Shown here: one piece after another, positions 1 to 5,598 of the stretch
Numbering within the stretch: position 1 is the stretch's first letter
How the letters are laid out: every line of letters starts with the position of its first letter
From: Christensenella sp. UBA7707
GTDB taxonomy: Bacteria; Bacillota; Clostridia; Christensenellales; CAG-138
Direction of reading: 5' to 3'
Assembly (NCBI GenBank): GCA_002482435.1
Contig: DLFZ01000169.1
Span: 16,578 to 23,711 of the forward strand
Length of the DNA stretch: 7,134 nucleotides
Position numbers and translations under genes: made by a program
The notes under the pieces: generated by a model
What the model was told of the DNA's origin: nothing
Seen by the model: the letters and a program-made list of their open reading frames with translations, nothing else
Databases searched by the model: none

Positions 1-411
1 GACGCTGCGCAAGCCTCGCAAACGCAGTATGGTGCGGAGCTGAAGTCCATGGGGATGTTCTCAGCGGCGGTCGCCGGTGCGTGCATCGGTTTTTTGCGCT
101 ACAACTCATACCCTGCGCGTGTGTTCATGGGGGACACGGGCTCTCTCGCGCTCGGCGGCGCGATTGCATGCATGGCCATTTTCTCCCGCGCGGTGTTTTT
201 ACTTCCCATCATGGGTGCGTGTTTTGTGGCAAGCGACCTTTCGGTGGTGCTGCAGGTGGGTTCCTACAAGCTTCGCAAAAAGCGCGTGTTCAAAATGGCA
301 CCGCTTCACCATCATTTTGAGCTTTTGGGCTATTCCGAAACGAAGATTGTTTCGATGTATATGATAGTTACAACTGTGTTATGTTTGGTTTGTTTGCTGG
401 CATTTGTGTAA
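1..411 (+). CDS. mraY: MraY, phospho-MurNAc-pentapeptide transferase (3' part)
   Basis: This is the C-terminal 136 residues of MraY, open from the first base of the window in frame 1 and ending at TAA 409-411. MraY is an integral membrane enzyme that moves phospho-MurNAc-pentapeptide from UDP onto undecaprenyl phosphate, giving lipid I. Two family signatures are visible. FMGDTGSLALGG lies around fragment residues 42-53 and contains an active-site Asp (family knowledge). APLHHHFELLG lies around residues 100-110 and is the His-rich cytoplasmic loop lining the active site. Hydrophobic helices lie between and after these motifs, the last being the C-terminal segment before the stop. The N-terminal two thirds, including the NxTDGxDGL motif, lie upstream of the window. 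MurD follows after a 186-bp gap, unusually long for a dcw operon. The ATG at 49 is internal, not a start, because homology-like sequence is open upstream of it. Confidence 0.96.
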   Translation, partial: DAAQASQTQYGAELKSMGMFSAAVAGACIGFLRYNSYPARVFMGDTGSLALGGAIACMAIFSRAVFLLPIMGACFVASDLSVVLQVGSYKLRKKRVFKMAPLHHHFELLGYSETKIVSMYMIVTTVLCLVCLLAFV

Positions 412-430
412 CCAGAACAACAATGTTTTT

Positions 431-567
431 ATAGCCGTCCGGTGATCTTATCCGAAAAGCCGTGGTTGCTTGGCGCTTGGCACGGCGGACGCGGGAAGGT
501 TAAGGCGTTTGAGGCAGAGCGCGGCTCTGTTGCCTCAAGCACCTTGGCACATCGGACGGCTTTTTTT
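431..567 (+). ncRNA. unidentified structured RNA element in mraY-murD gap
   Basis: Pairing by eye gives a three-way junction. P1 joins 433-444 to 550-561, 12 consecutive pairs with one G-U. P2 joins 459-464 to 481-486 and can be extended by 451-453 with 487-489 across a GAAAA bulge. P3 is a long hairpin: 496-500 with 541-545, a six-base bulge, 507-516 with 531-540, then 517-520 with 524-527 around a GCG loop. Seven Ts (561-567) follow the 3' strand of P1 directly. I tried to match it to T-box, SAM, TPP, FMN, lysine, glycine, fluoride and ZTP riboswitches, SRP RNA and 6S RNA, and found none of their conserved cores. It may be a cis-regulatory leader for murD and the genes after it, a small RNA processed from the transcript, or a palindromic mobile repeat (MITE-like) whose ends are the P1 strands. 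The existence of the structure is well supported; its role is unknown. Confidence 0.6.
550..567 (+). terminator. possible intrinsic terminator formed by P1 and T7 tract
   Basis: The GC-rich strand 550-560 pairs with 434-444 and is followed at once by seven Ts, which is the layout of a Rho-independent terminator. The loop is about 105 nt and filled by two further helices, which is much larger than in a standard terminator. It could act as a multibranched terminator, a conditional attenuator between mraY and murD, or not at all. No strong promoter was seen between it and murD, so full termination would starve the downstream genes; partial or regulated termination is more likely if it works. Confidence 0.35.
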
Positions 568-581
568 CAACAAAAACAGGC

Positions 582-587
582 GGGAGG
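582..587 (+). promoter_or_regulatory. ribosome binding site of murD
   Basis: GGGAGG sits 10 bases before the GTG at 598 and supports that GTG as the murD start. Its GAGGC (584-588) is complementary to GCCTC at 532-536, the 3' arm of P3 in the upstream structured element, so the site could be masked if P3 opens. Confidence 0.8.
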
Positions 588-597
588 CTTTTAGATC

Positions 598-1962
598 GTG
601 AGCGAGCAAAAGAAAACGGCCCTTGTTGTGGGCATGGCGCGAAGCGGCATTTCCAGCGCAAAGCTTCTGTACCGCAACGGCTACCGCGTGATCGTCAACG
701 ACATGAAAAATTCCATCGAGGGTCTAAACGAGGCGCTTCGTGGCATAGAATATATAGATGCACTCGGCAAGGAGCCTTCGGCGCTTCTTGATGGGGTGGA
801 TCTTATGGTATTAAGTCCCGTCGTTCCCATTTTTGCGCCGTTTGCCAAGGAAGCCGCTGCGCGCGGCATTGAGGTGATCGGAGAGATCGAGCTTGGCTAC
901 CGCTATGCAAGCAGGGATTCGCATTTTGTTTGCATCAGCGGCACAAACGGGAAAACAACGACCACCGCTCTGACGGGTGAAATTTTCAAGGCCGCGAAAA
1001 AGCGCACCTTCGTGCTGGGCAACATCGGCATACCCATTACGGAACATTCCGCCGAAATTAAGGCGTGGGATTATGTGGTGGCGGAGGTTGCGGCGCTGCA
1101 GCTTGAAAGCATCCAAGCGTTTCGCGCAAACGCCGTAGGCATGCTCAACATCACCGAGGATCACCTAAACCGTTTTGAATACAAAATGGAAAACTACATC
1201 GCCGCGAAATGCCGCGTGTTTGAAAACCAACAGCCATGCGATTTTGCCATTTTGAACCACGACGATCCCGTCGTGCTCGACATGCACCGCCTTACCAAAG
1301 CGCGCGTTTTGTATTTTTCCATGGAGCGTGAGCTTGAGGAAGGCATGTTTTTGAGGCGGGGGCAAATGATCTGGCGCTTTGACGGCGTTGAGACCCCGCT
1401 CATTTTTACACGCGAACTGCAGATCCCCGGTGCGCACAATGTACAAAACGCGCTGTGCGCCGCGTCGCTTGGGCTTTGCATGGGGCTTGACGTAGCGGCG
1501 GTGTGCGAGGGGCTCAAGTCCTTCAAAGGCGTTGAGCACCGCATCGAGTTTGTACGTGAAAAGGACGGTGTCGTTTACATCAACGATTCAAAAGGCACCA
1601 ATCCGGATTCCACCATCAAGGCGGTGCAGGCCATGTCGCGTCCGACGGTGCTGCTTCTCGGGGTGGGGAATTACGATAAGAAAAGCGACTTTGTACCGCT
1701 TTTTGAGGCGTTTGAAGGTAAAATCAAAGCGGTGATCGCTTCGGGCGTCAATGTGCCGGCCATTTTGGAAGCGGCAAAGCGCACGGGTTATGAAGATGTG
1801 CATACCTTCGAGGGCGATTTGGATGCGCTTTTGCGCGAAGCAACTTCGTTAGCAAAGCCCGGCGATGCGGTGCTTTTGTCGCCGGCGGCGGCAAGCTGGG
1901 GCATGTTTACGGACTATGAAGAACGCGGGCGCGAGTTCAAAAAGGCTGTCATGCGGCTTTAA
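598..1962 (+). CDS. murD: MurD, UDP-MurNAc-L-alanine:D-glutamate ligase
   Basis: MurD is a cytoplasmic Mur ligase that uses ATP to add D-glutamate to UDP-MurNAc-L-Ala. At 454 residues it has the normal family length. An N-terminal Rossmann-like domain begins VVGMARSG (10-17). The central ATPase domain carries the P-loop GTNGKTTTT (115-123), a metal-ligand Glu in EVAALQLE (163-170), NITEDHLNR (184-192), and Lys204 in AAKCR, which matches the lysine carbamylated in E. coli MurD. The C-terminal domain carries EHRIEF (313-318), NDSKGTNPDST (329-339) and LSPAAASWGMF (427-437). The GTG start is chosen for its ribosome binding site and because it puts the first strand of the Rossmann fold just after the N-terminus. 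Several motifs depart from the usual forms: SPVVP for SPGIP, AALQLE for SSFQLE, SKGT for SKAT, SPAAAS for SPACAS. Catalytic residues remain, so it is probably active. Confidence 0.97.
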   Translation: MSEQKKTALVVGMARSGISSAKLLYRNGYRVIVNDMKNSIEGLNEALRGIEYIDALGKEPSALLDGVDLMVLSPVVPIFAPFAKEAAARGIEVIGEIELGYRYASRDSHFVCISGTNGKTTTTALTGEIFKAAKKRTFVLGNIGIPITEHSAEIKAWDYVVAEVAALQLESIQAFRANAVGMLNITEDHLNRFEYKMENYIAAKCRVFENQQPCDFAILNHDDPVVLDMHRLTKARVLYFSMERELEEGMFLRRGQMIWRFDGVETPLIFTRELQIPGAHNVQNALCAASLGLCMGLDVAAVCEGLKSFKGVEHRIEFVREKDGVVYINDSKGTNPDSTIKAVQAMSRPTVLLLGVGNYDKKSDFVPLFEAFEGKIKAVIASGVNVPAILEAAKRTGYEDVHTFEGDLDALLREATSLAKPGDAVLLSPAAASWGMFTDYEERGREFKKAVMRL

Positions 1963-2012
1963 GCATAGCGCACCATACGCTTCTGCAACCGTGCATGCTT
2001 TGGCGCATTGTG

Positions 2013-2053
2013 TTTGAGGTGCAAGGGCTCAAATCCCCTTAGGTCGGAAAGGG
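2013..2053 (+). promoter_or_regulatory. competing hairpins ahead of ftsW
   Basis: The 104-bp murD-ftsW gap (1963-2066) holds three short helices that exclude each other: 2013-2018 with 2028-2033, 2023-2027 with 2036-2040, and 2036-2040 with 2049-2053. The last would pair bases at the edge of the weak ftsW ribosome binding site GGGCGGG (2051-2057). A 15-codon reading frame, ATG 1995 to TAG 2040-2042, crosses the region but has no visible ribosome binding site. Stems are only 5-6 bp, so chance is a real possibility. No terminator or clear promoter was seen in the gap. Confidence 0.25.
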
Positions 2054-2066
2054 CGGGAAACGTATT

Positions 2067-3203
2067 GTGAAGGCAGCAAGCGGGCCAAAAGAAATCAAAA
2101 AGCCGCTTTTCACGCCGGGGCATCTGGATTTTCCGCTGCTCGTGGCGGTTTTTGTGCTTTGTGCGTTCGGGCTCGTGATGCTGTTTTCGGCAAGTTACTA
2201 CTACGCCAACGTTTACAAGGGTGACGGATTTTACTACCTGAAAAGCCAGTCGGTCTATTGCGCAGCAGGCCTTGTGGCGATGATGCTCATCTCGCGCATC
2301 AACTACCACGTTTTTGAAAAGGCGCGCGTGCTTGGGCTTTTGGGCGTAATCGTTCTGCTGGCCCTGGTGCTCATTATGGGAAAGGAAACCAACCAGTCGC
2401 AGCGCTGGCTTGAAATCGCGGGCGTGCGCTTTCAGCCCTCCGAGCTTGCCAAGTTCGTGTTGGTGCTCTACGTCGCCTCGTTCGCGTCGCGCTTTCCCAA
2501 AAGGATGGAAAGCTTTGAACGCGGCATCGCGCCCATGCTCATGATCATGGCGGTCATTGCGGTGCTGCTTCTGTTGCAGCCGAACCTTTCCATGGCCATT
2601 ATCTTCGTGGCGACCGGCATGGTAATGCTCTATGTAGGGGGCGCGCCCGTCAAATACCTTTTGATTATGGCTGCGCTTGCGGTGCCGGCTGTTATCCTTC
2701 TTGCCTACTACCAGCCTTACCAATGGGAAAGACTGATGATCTTCCTCAACCCGTGGAACCCCGATCCGGATGTGGACGGTTATCAGCTTCGCCAGTCGCT
2801 GTATGCGCTCGGTTCGGGCGGCTTCTTCGGGCAGGGGCTCAATTTCAGCCGTCAGAAGCTTTTGTTTCTCCCGTATGGAGAAAGTGACTTTATTTTTGCC
2901 ATCATCGGTGAAGAGTTGGGCTTTGTAGGATGCACATTCGTGGTTGCCATGTATGCGTTTGTTACGTACCGCGGTATGCGCATCGCCATCAAATGCAAGG
3001 ATCGCTTCGGCTCGCTGCTCGCGGCGGGCATTACAAGCGTGGTGGCGCTTCAGGCAGCAATCAACATCGGCGTTGCCACAAGCTCCATCCCTCCTACGGG
3101 CCAAACGCTTCCGCTTGTGAGCCACGGAGGGACGTCGCTCCTCATTTTTCTTTGCGCGTTCGGCATATTGCTGAACATATCGAGAAATCTTGAGCCGCAG
3201 TAG
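2067..3203 (+). CDS. ftsW: FtsW/SpoVE-type SEDS peptidoglycan glycosyltransferase
   Basis: This is a polytopic SEDS membrane protein that polymerises lipid II into glycan strands together with a class B penicillin-binding protein, at the septum (FtsW) or the spore cortex (SpoVE). It has 378 residues, usual for the family. A short cytoplasmic N-terminus is followed by about ten membrane helices, the first around residues 22-45. Visible signatures are W114 followed by QPSELAK (123-129), QPNLSMA (171-177), SDFIFAIIGEELGF (273-286) whose Asp274 corresponds to the catalytic SEDS aspartate, and GVATSSIPPTGQTLPLVSHGGTS split over 335-357. The large extracellular loop lies at about 215-275. The start is GTG with a weak GGGCGGG site nine bases upstream. 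Position between murD and the ftsQAZ genes favours a division or sporulation role over RodA; sequence alone cannot separate FtsW from SpoVE. No murG follows, which is unusual. Confidence 0.93.
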   Translation: MKAASGPKEIKKPLFTPGHLDFPLLVAVFVLCAFGLVMLFSASYYYANVYKGDGFYYLKSQSVYCAAGLVAMMLISRINYHVFEKARVLGLLGVIVLLALVLIMGKETNQSQRWLEIAGVRFQPSELAKFVLVLYVASFASRFPKRMESFERGIAPMLMIMAVIAVLLLLQPNLSMAIIFVATGMVMLYVGGAPVKYLLIMAALAVPAVILLAYYQPYQWERLMIFLNPWNPDPDVDGYQLRQSLYALGSGGFFGQGLNFSRQKLLFLPYGESDFIFAIIGEELGFVGCTFVVAMYAFVTYRGMRIAIKCKDRFGSLLAAGITSVVALQAAINIGVATSSIPPTGQTLPLVSHGGTSLLIFLCAFGILLNISRNLEPQ

Positions 3204-3213
3204 AACGTTACGT

Positions 3214-3247
3214 CTCCTGCCCGCATAAGATAAAAGCACGGGAGGAG
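3214..3247 (+). promoter_or_regulatory. hairpin masking the murA ribosome binding site
   Basis: In the 50-bp ftsW-murA gap, CTCCT (3214-3218) and CCCG (3220-3223) pair with AGGAG (3243-3247) and CGGG (3239-3242), leaving one bulged G at 3219. The result is nine mostly G-C pairs around a 15-base A-rich loop. The 3' strand contains the whole strong murA ribosome binding site GGGAGGAG (3240-3247), six bases before ATG 3254. If it forms, murA translation would depend on ribosomes arriving from ftsW, on a factor that opens the hairpin, or on temperature. The pairing is directly visible; the function is inferred. Confidence 0.5.
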
Positions 3248-3253
3248 TTTTGC

Positions 3254-4513
3254 ATGGCAAGGTTTATTGTTTCGGGCGGCTGCCCGCTCCATGGAAGCTT
3301 GCGCATTTCCGGCGCGAAAAATGCCGCATTGCCCATACTCGCAGCCTGCTTGCTCTCGGATGCGGAAATTGTCCTCGCGGATTGTCCAGACCTAAAAGAT
3401 GTGGAAAATATGCTTAGCATACTTTCTGCGCTTGGCGTAACGTGGCGGAGGGAAGGCGGGCTCCTTCGCATCGACGCAGCCGCTGCGGACAACTTCGTGA
3501 TGCCGCATCGTATTTCAAAAGAACTTCGATCCTCCATTTTTACCCTCGGACCGCTCCTCGGGCGGTTCCAAAAGGCCGTTTGCACATACCCTGGCGGTTG
3601 CGAGATCGGCCACCGTCCCATCGACCTTCATTTGAAGGGACTTTCCATGCTCGGTGTTGAGATCACCGAGGAACACGGTCAGATCATTTGCGACGGAAGG
3701 AACATGAAGGGCGCGGAAATTCACCTGGATTATCCGAGTGTGGGGGCAACGGAGAACATCATCATGGGCGCGGTGCGCACGCAAGGAGAAACGCTCATCC
3801 ACAACGCCGCACGCGAACCAGAAATTGTGGATCTTCAAAATTTCCTTTGCGCCATGGGTTTTCGTGTTTCGGGTGCGGGCACCTCGGACGTGCGCATCGA
3901 AGGTACGCAGGAACGGGCGAAAAACGTGGAACATACCGTGATCCCCGACCGGATCGTTGCCGGCACCATGCTTTGTGCCGCGGCGGTTTCCGGCGGCGAT
4001 CTGACGCTTAGCAACGTAAAGCCGGAACATATGGCATCGATCATCTCAAAGCTTCGGGAAGCGGGCTGCATGGTTCTTTCCGGCGAGCACAGCGTGTATT
4101 TGAAAGCGCCTGAGCGCCTCAATGAGATCAAGATCATCGAAACGCTGCCCTACCCGGGTTTCCCTACGGATATGCAGGCGCAGTTTTTCGCGCTGTGCAC
4201 CATGGCGGAAGGCACGAGCGTGGTGGTGGAAAATGTGTTTGAGAGCCGCTTTAAGCACGCTGCGGAGCTTGCACGCATGGGTGCCGTGTTTACCCAGAAG
4301 GATCGTACGACCATCATCCGCGGTGTAAAAAGGCTTACGGGAACGCAGGTGTACGCGCGCGATCTGCGCGGCGGCGCCGCGCTGACCATAGCCGGGCTTG
4401 CGGCGCTGGGAGAAACCACGGTGATGAACGCGGAACTCATTGACAGGGGTTACGAAAGGATGGAGCGCATGCTGACGTCAATCGGCGCGCGCATACGGCG
4501 AGAGGAAGACTGA
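3254..4513 (+). CDS. murA: MurA, UDP-GlcNAc 1-carboxyvinyltransferase
   Basis: MurA catalyses the first committed step of peptidoglycan precursor synthesis, transferring enolpyruvate from phosphoenolpyruvate to UDP-GlcNAc in the cytoplasm. At 419 residues it has the standard length. Visible signatures are SGAKNAALP (19-27) with the Lys22-Asn23 pair, ELRSSIFTLGPLLGRF (90-105), PGGCEIGHRPIDLHLKG (113-129) with the catalytic Cys116, PGFPTDMQAQ (301-310) with the general-base Asp306, and DRGYERM (397-403) containing the substrate-contacting Arg398. Retention of Cys116 means it has the form that fosfomycin normally modifies; enzymes with Asp there are resistant (family knowledge). The ATG start has a strong GGGAGGAG site, apparently folded into a hairpin. 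The stop overlaps the ftsQ start by one base, which suggests translational coupling. Many Bacillota have two MurA paralogues; this may be either. Confidence 0.97.
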   Translation: MARFIVSGGCPLHGSLRISGAKNAALPILAACLLSDAEIVLADCPDLKDVENMLSILSALGVTWRREGGLLRIDAAAADNFVMPHRISKELRSSIFTLGPLLGRFQKAVCTYPGGCEIGHRPIDLHLKGLSMLGVEITEEHGQIICDGRNMKGAEIHLDYPSVGATENIIMGAVRTQGETLIHNAAREPEIVDLQNFLCAMGFRVSGAGTSDVRIEGTQERAKNVEHTVIPDRIVAGTMLCAAAVSGGDLTLSNVKPEHMASIISKLREAGCMVLSGEHSVYLKAPERLNEIKIIETLPYPGFPTDMQAQFFALCTMAEGTSVVVENVFESRFKHAAELARMGAVFTQKDRTTIIRGVKRLTGTQVYARDLRGGAALTIAGLAALGETTVMNAELIDRGYERMERMLTSIGARIRREED

Positions 4514-5460
4514 TGGCGGGGGAGCGCAGCACAAAAACTGCCGCCTCGGGAAGAGGAAAGGGGAAACGCAAAAAAAAGGCACGCTCTGCCAAAGGCGCAG
4601 GGCATGCGCTTGGCGTTATGATTTTTGCGGTTTCCTGCATCGCTTCGCTGCTCCTTTTGTACTTCGTGCTTCTGGTGGACAAGGTGGCGGTGGAGGGCAA
4701 CGCCCAAGTGAGCGCCGAAAGCATTTTGAGTGCTTCGGGTATACGCTCGGGGCAGCACATGTTCCTCATCGATGAGGCCGGTGCAATAACCGCAATTTTA
4801 AACAATCCATACATCGACAATGTGGAGATTGTGCGCGACTATCCGGATACCGTCGTCCTTCGCATTGCGGAGCGCAAGCCATGCGCCTTGATTTCCGATT
4901 CCGCAGGCGACAGCGTGCTCATCGACCATGCGGGCAATGTGCTCAGCATCGGCACACAGCTGAGCGACACGCTCATCACAGTTTATGGCATGGGAAACGC
5001 AGGCTACACGCTTGGACAGAGCATCGACACAGGGGTGGATTTTCAAGCGGCGGCGCTTGTTTCTATTTTACAGGCGGTGGAAAACGCAGGGCTTACCGAA
5101 GAGATCAAAAGCGTTAACATGGCAAACGCGCTTTCCATCGAGCTTATGACCCATAGCGGCTACCTTGTAAAGCTTGGACAGCCCGACACGCTTTTGGACA
5201 AGCTTGAAAATCTCTCCGCTGTTTTAAAGAAGCTGCAAGCGGAAGGCAAAAACGGCGGTACCATTTACCTCGCCGCGCGAAGCGGCCCGGTTTATTCGCC
5301 TGCGGAAGAACCTTCGGGAACCGCGCTTCCGGAAAATACCGTGCTCCCTGAAAGCGGGGAGACCCCGAACCCTGAAGATACACTGCAAGCTTCGCCGACG
5401 CCCGGGGAGAGCCCCCAAGCGTCGCCCACACCTGAAAACGGCGATCCCTTCAGCGGCTGA
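4513..5460 (+). CDS. ftsQ: FtsQ/DivIB divisome protein
   Basis: This is a bitopic membrane protein of the divisome that normally forms a complex with FtsB/DivIC and FtsL and helps activate septal synthesis. It has 315 residues. The cytoplasmic N-terminus is very basic, with a Lys/Arg-rich run at about 15-28. One membrane helix spans about 33-55. A POTRA-like domain follows at about 56-120, starting VDKVAVEGN and including NNPYIDNVEIVRDYPDTVVLRIAERKP in two parts (97-111, 112-123). The FtsQ/DivIB beta domain then runs to about 257. The last 58 residues (258-315) are rich in Pro, Glu, Ser and Thr, contain two QASPTP copies, and are probably disordered and outside the cell. The ATG overlaps the murA TGA (TGATG at 4511-4515), with GAGGAAG (4502-4508) inside murA as the ribosome binding site. 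Sequence similarity in this family is low, but topology and position make the call firm. Confidence 0.92.
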   Translation: MAGERSTKTAASGRGKGKRKKKARSAKGAGHALGVMIFAVSCIASLLLLYFVLLVDKVAVEGNAQVSAESILSASGIRSGQHMFLIDEAGAITAILNNPYIDNVEIVRDYPDTVVLRIAERKPCALISDSAGDSVLIDHAGNVLSIGTQLSDTLITVYGMGNAGYTLGQSIDTGVDFQAAALVSILQAVENAGLTEEIKSVNMANALSIELMTHSGYLVKLGQPDTLLDKLENLSAVLKKLQAEGKNGGTIYLAARSGPVYSPAEEPSGTALPENTVLPESGETPNPEDTLQASPTPGESPQASPTPENGDPFSG

Positions 5461-5480
5461 CAAAAACAATGAACGCGCTG

Positions 5481-5554
5481 TTTTCCAAATACTGACAAAT
5501 TGAATGCGCGTGTATTGCACAATATATAGTAGCTGTGGTATTCTTTAAATACTG
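5481..5554 (+). repeat. imperfect 14-bp direct repeat flanking promoter-like region
   Basis: TTTTCCAAATACTG (5481-5494) and TTCTTTAAATACTG (5541-5554) match at 11 of 14 positions, with AAATACTG identical, and start exactly 60 bases apart. They bracket the promoter-like sequence ahead of ftsA. They could be paired protein-binding sites or a chance similarity in AT-rich DNA. Confidence 0.3.
5500..5530 (+). promoter_or_regulatory. candidate promoter for ftsA-ftsZ
   Basis: The 138-bp ftsQ-ftsA gap is visibly more AT-rich than the genes. TTGAAT (5500-5505) could be a -35 element with TATATA (5523-5528, spacer 17) or TATAGT (5525-5530, spacer 19) as -10 for a housekeeping sigma factor. An inverted repeat, TATTG-CA-CAATA (5513-5524), lies between the two elements where a repressor could act. 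A second reading, GAATG (5502-5506), 18 bases, TATAGTA (5525-5531), partly resembles the SigG forespore consensus but fits only five of seven -10 positions. A separate promoter ahead of ftsAZ is known in Bacillus subtilis, which makes the location plausible. Confidence 0.4.
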
Positions 5555-5589
5555 GGCGGAGTATAGTGTTGCGATCTTCGCCGCGGTAT

Positions 5590-5594
5590 GGAGG
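5590..5594 (+). promoter_or_regulatory. ribosome binding site deciding the ftsA start
   Basis: GGAGG lies four bases before ATG 5599. The frame is also open from a GTG at 5566, which has a weaker GGCGGA (5555-5560) ahead of it. The ATG is preferred because the protein then begins [15 protein letters not shown], with the first ATP-binding strand close to the N-terminus as in other FtsA proteins. Confidence 0.75.
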
Positions 5595-5598
5595 TCCG

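Noticed and set aside
412..597. T-box or known riboswitch upstream of murD
   Set aside because: No T-box AGGGTGGNACCGCG-like sequence and no conserved core of the common riboswitch classes was found, so the element is described as unidentified.
2021..2042. Sequence resembling a tRNA T-arm (AAGGG, CTCAAAT, CCCCTT)
   Set aside because: The stem is imperfect with a seven-base loop, the loop lacks the expected TTC start, and no D-arm, anticodon arm, acceptor stem or CCA end fits around it.
1959..3260. 433-codon open frame on the - strand opposite ftsW
   Set aside because: The predicted protein is an unbroken mix of His, Arg, Lys and Ala with no recognisable domain, and it mirrors ftsW codons. 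It is a by-product of the codon bias of the real gene, and no gene-like ribosome binding site or context supports it.
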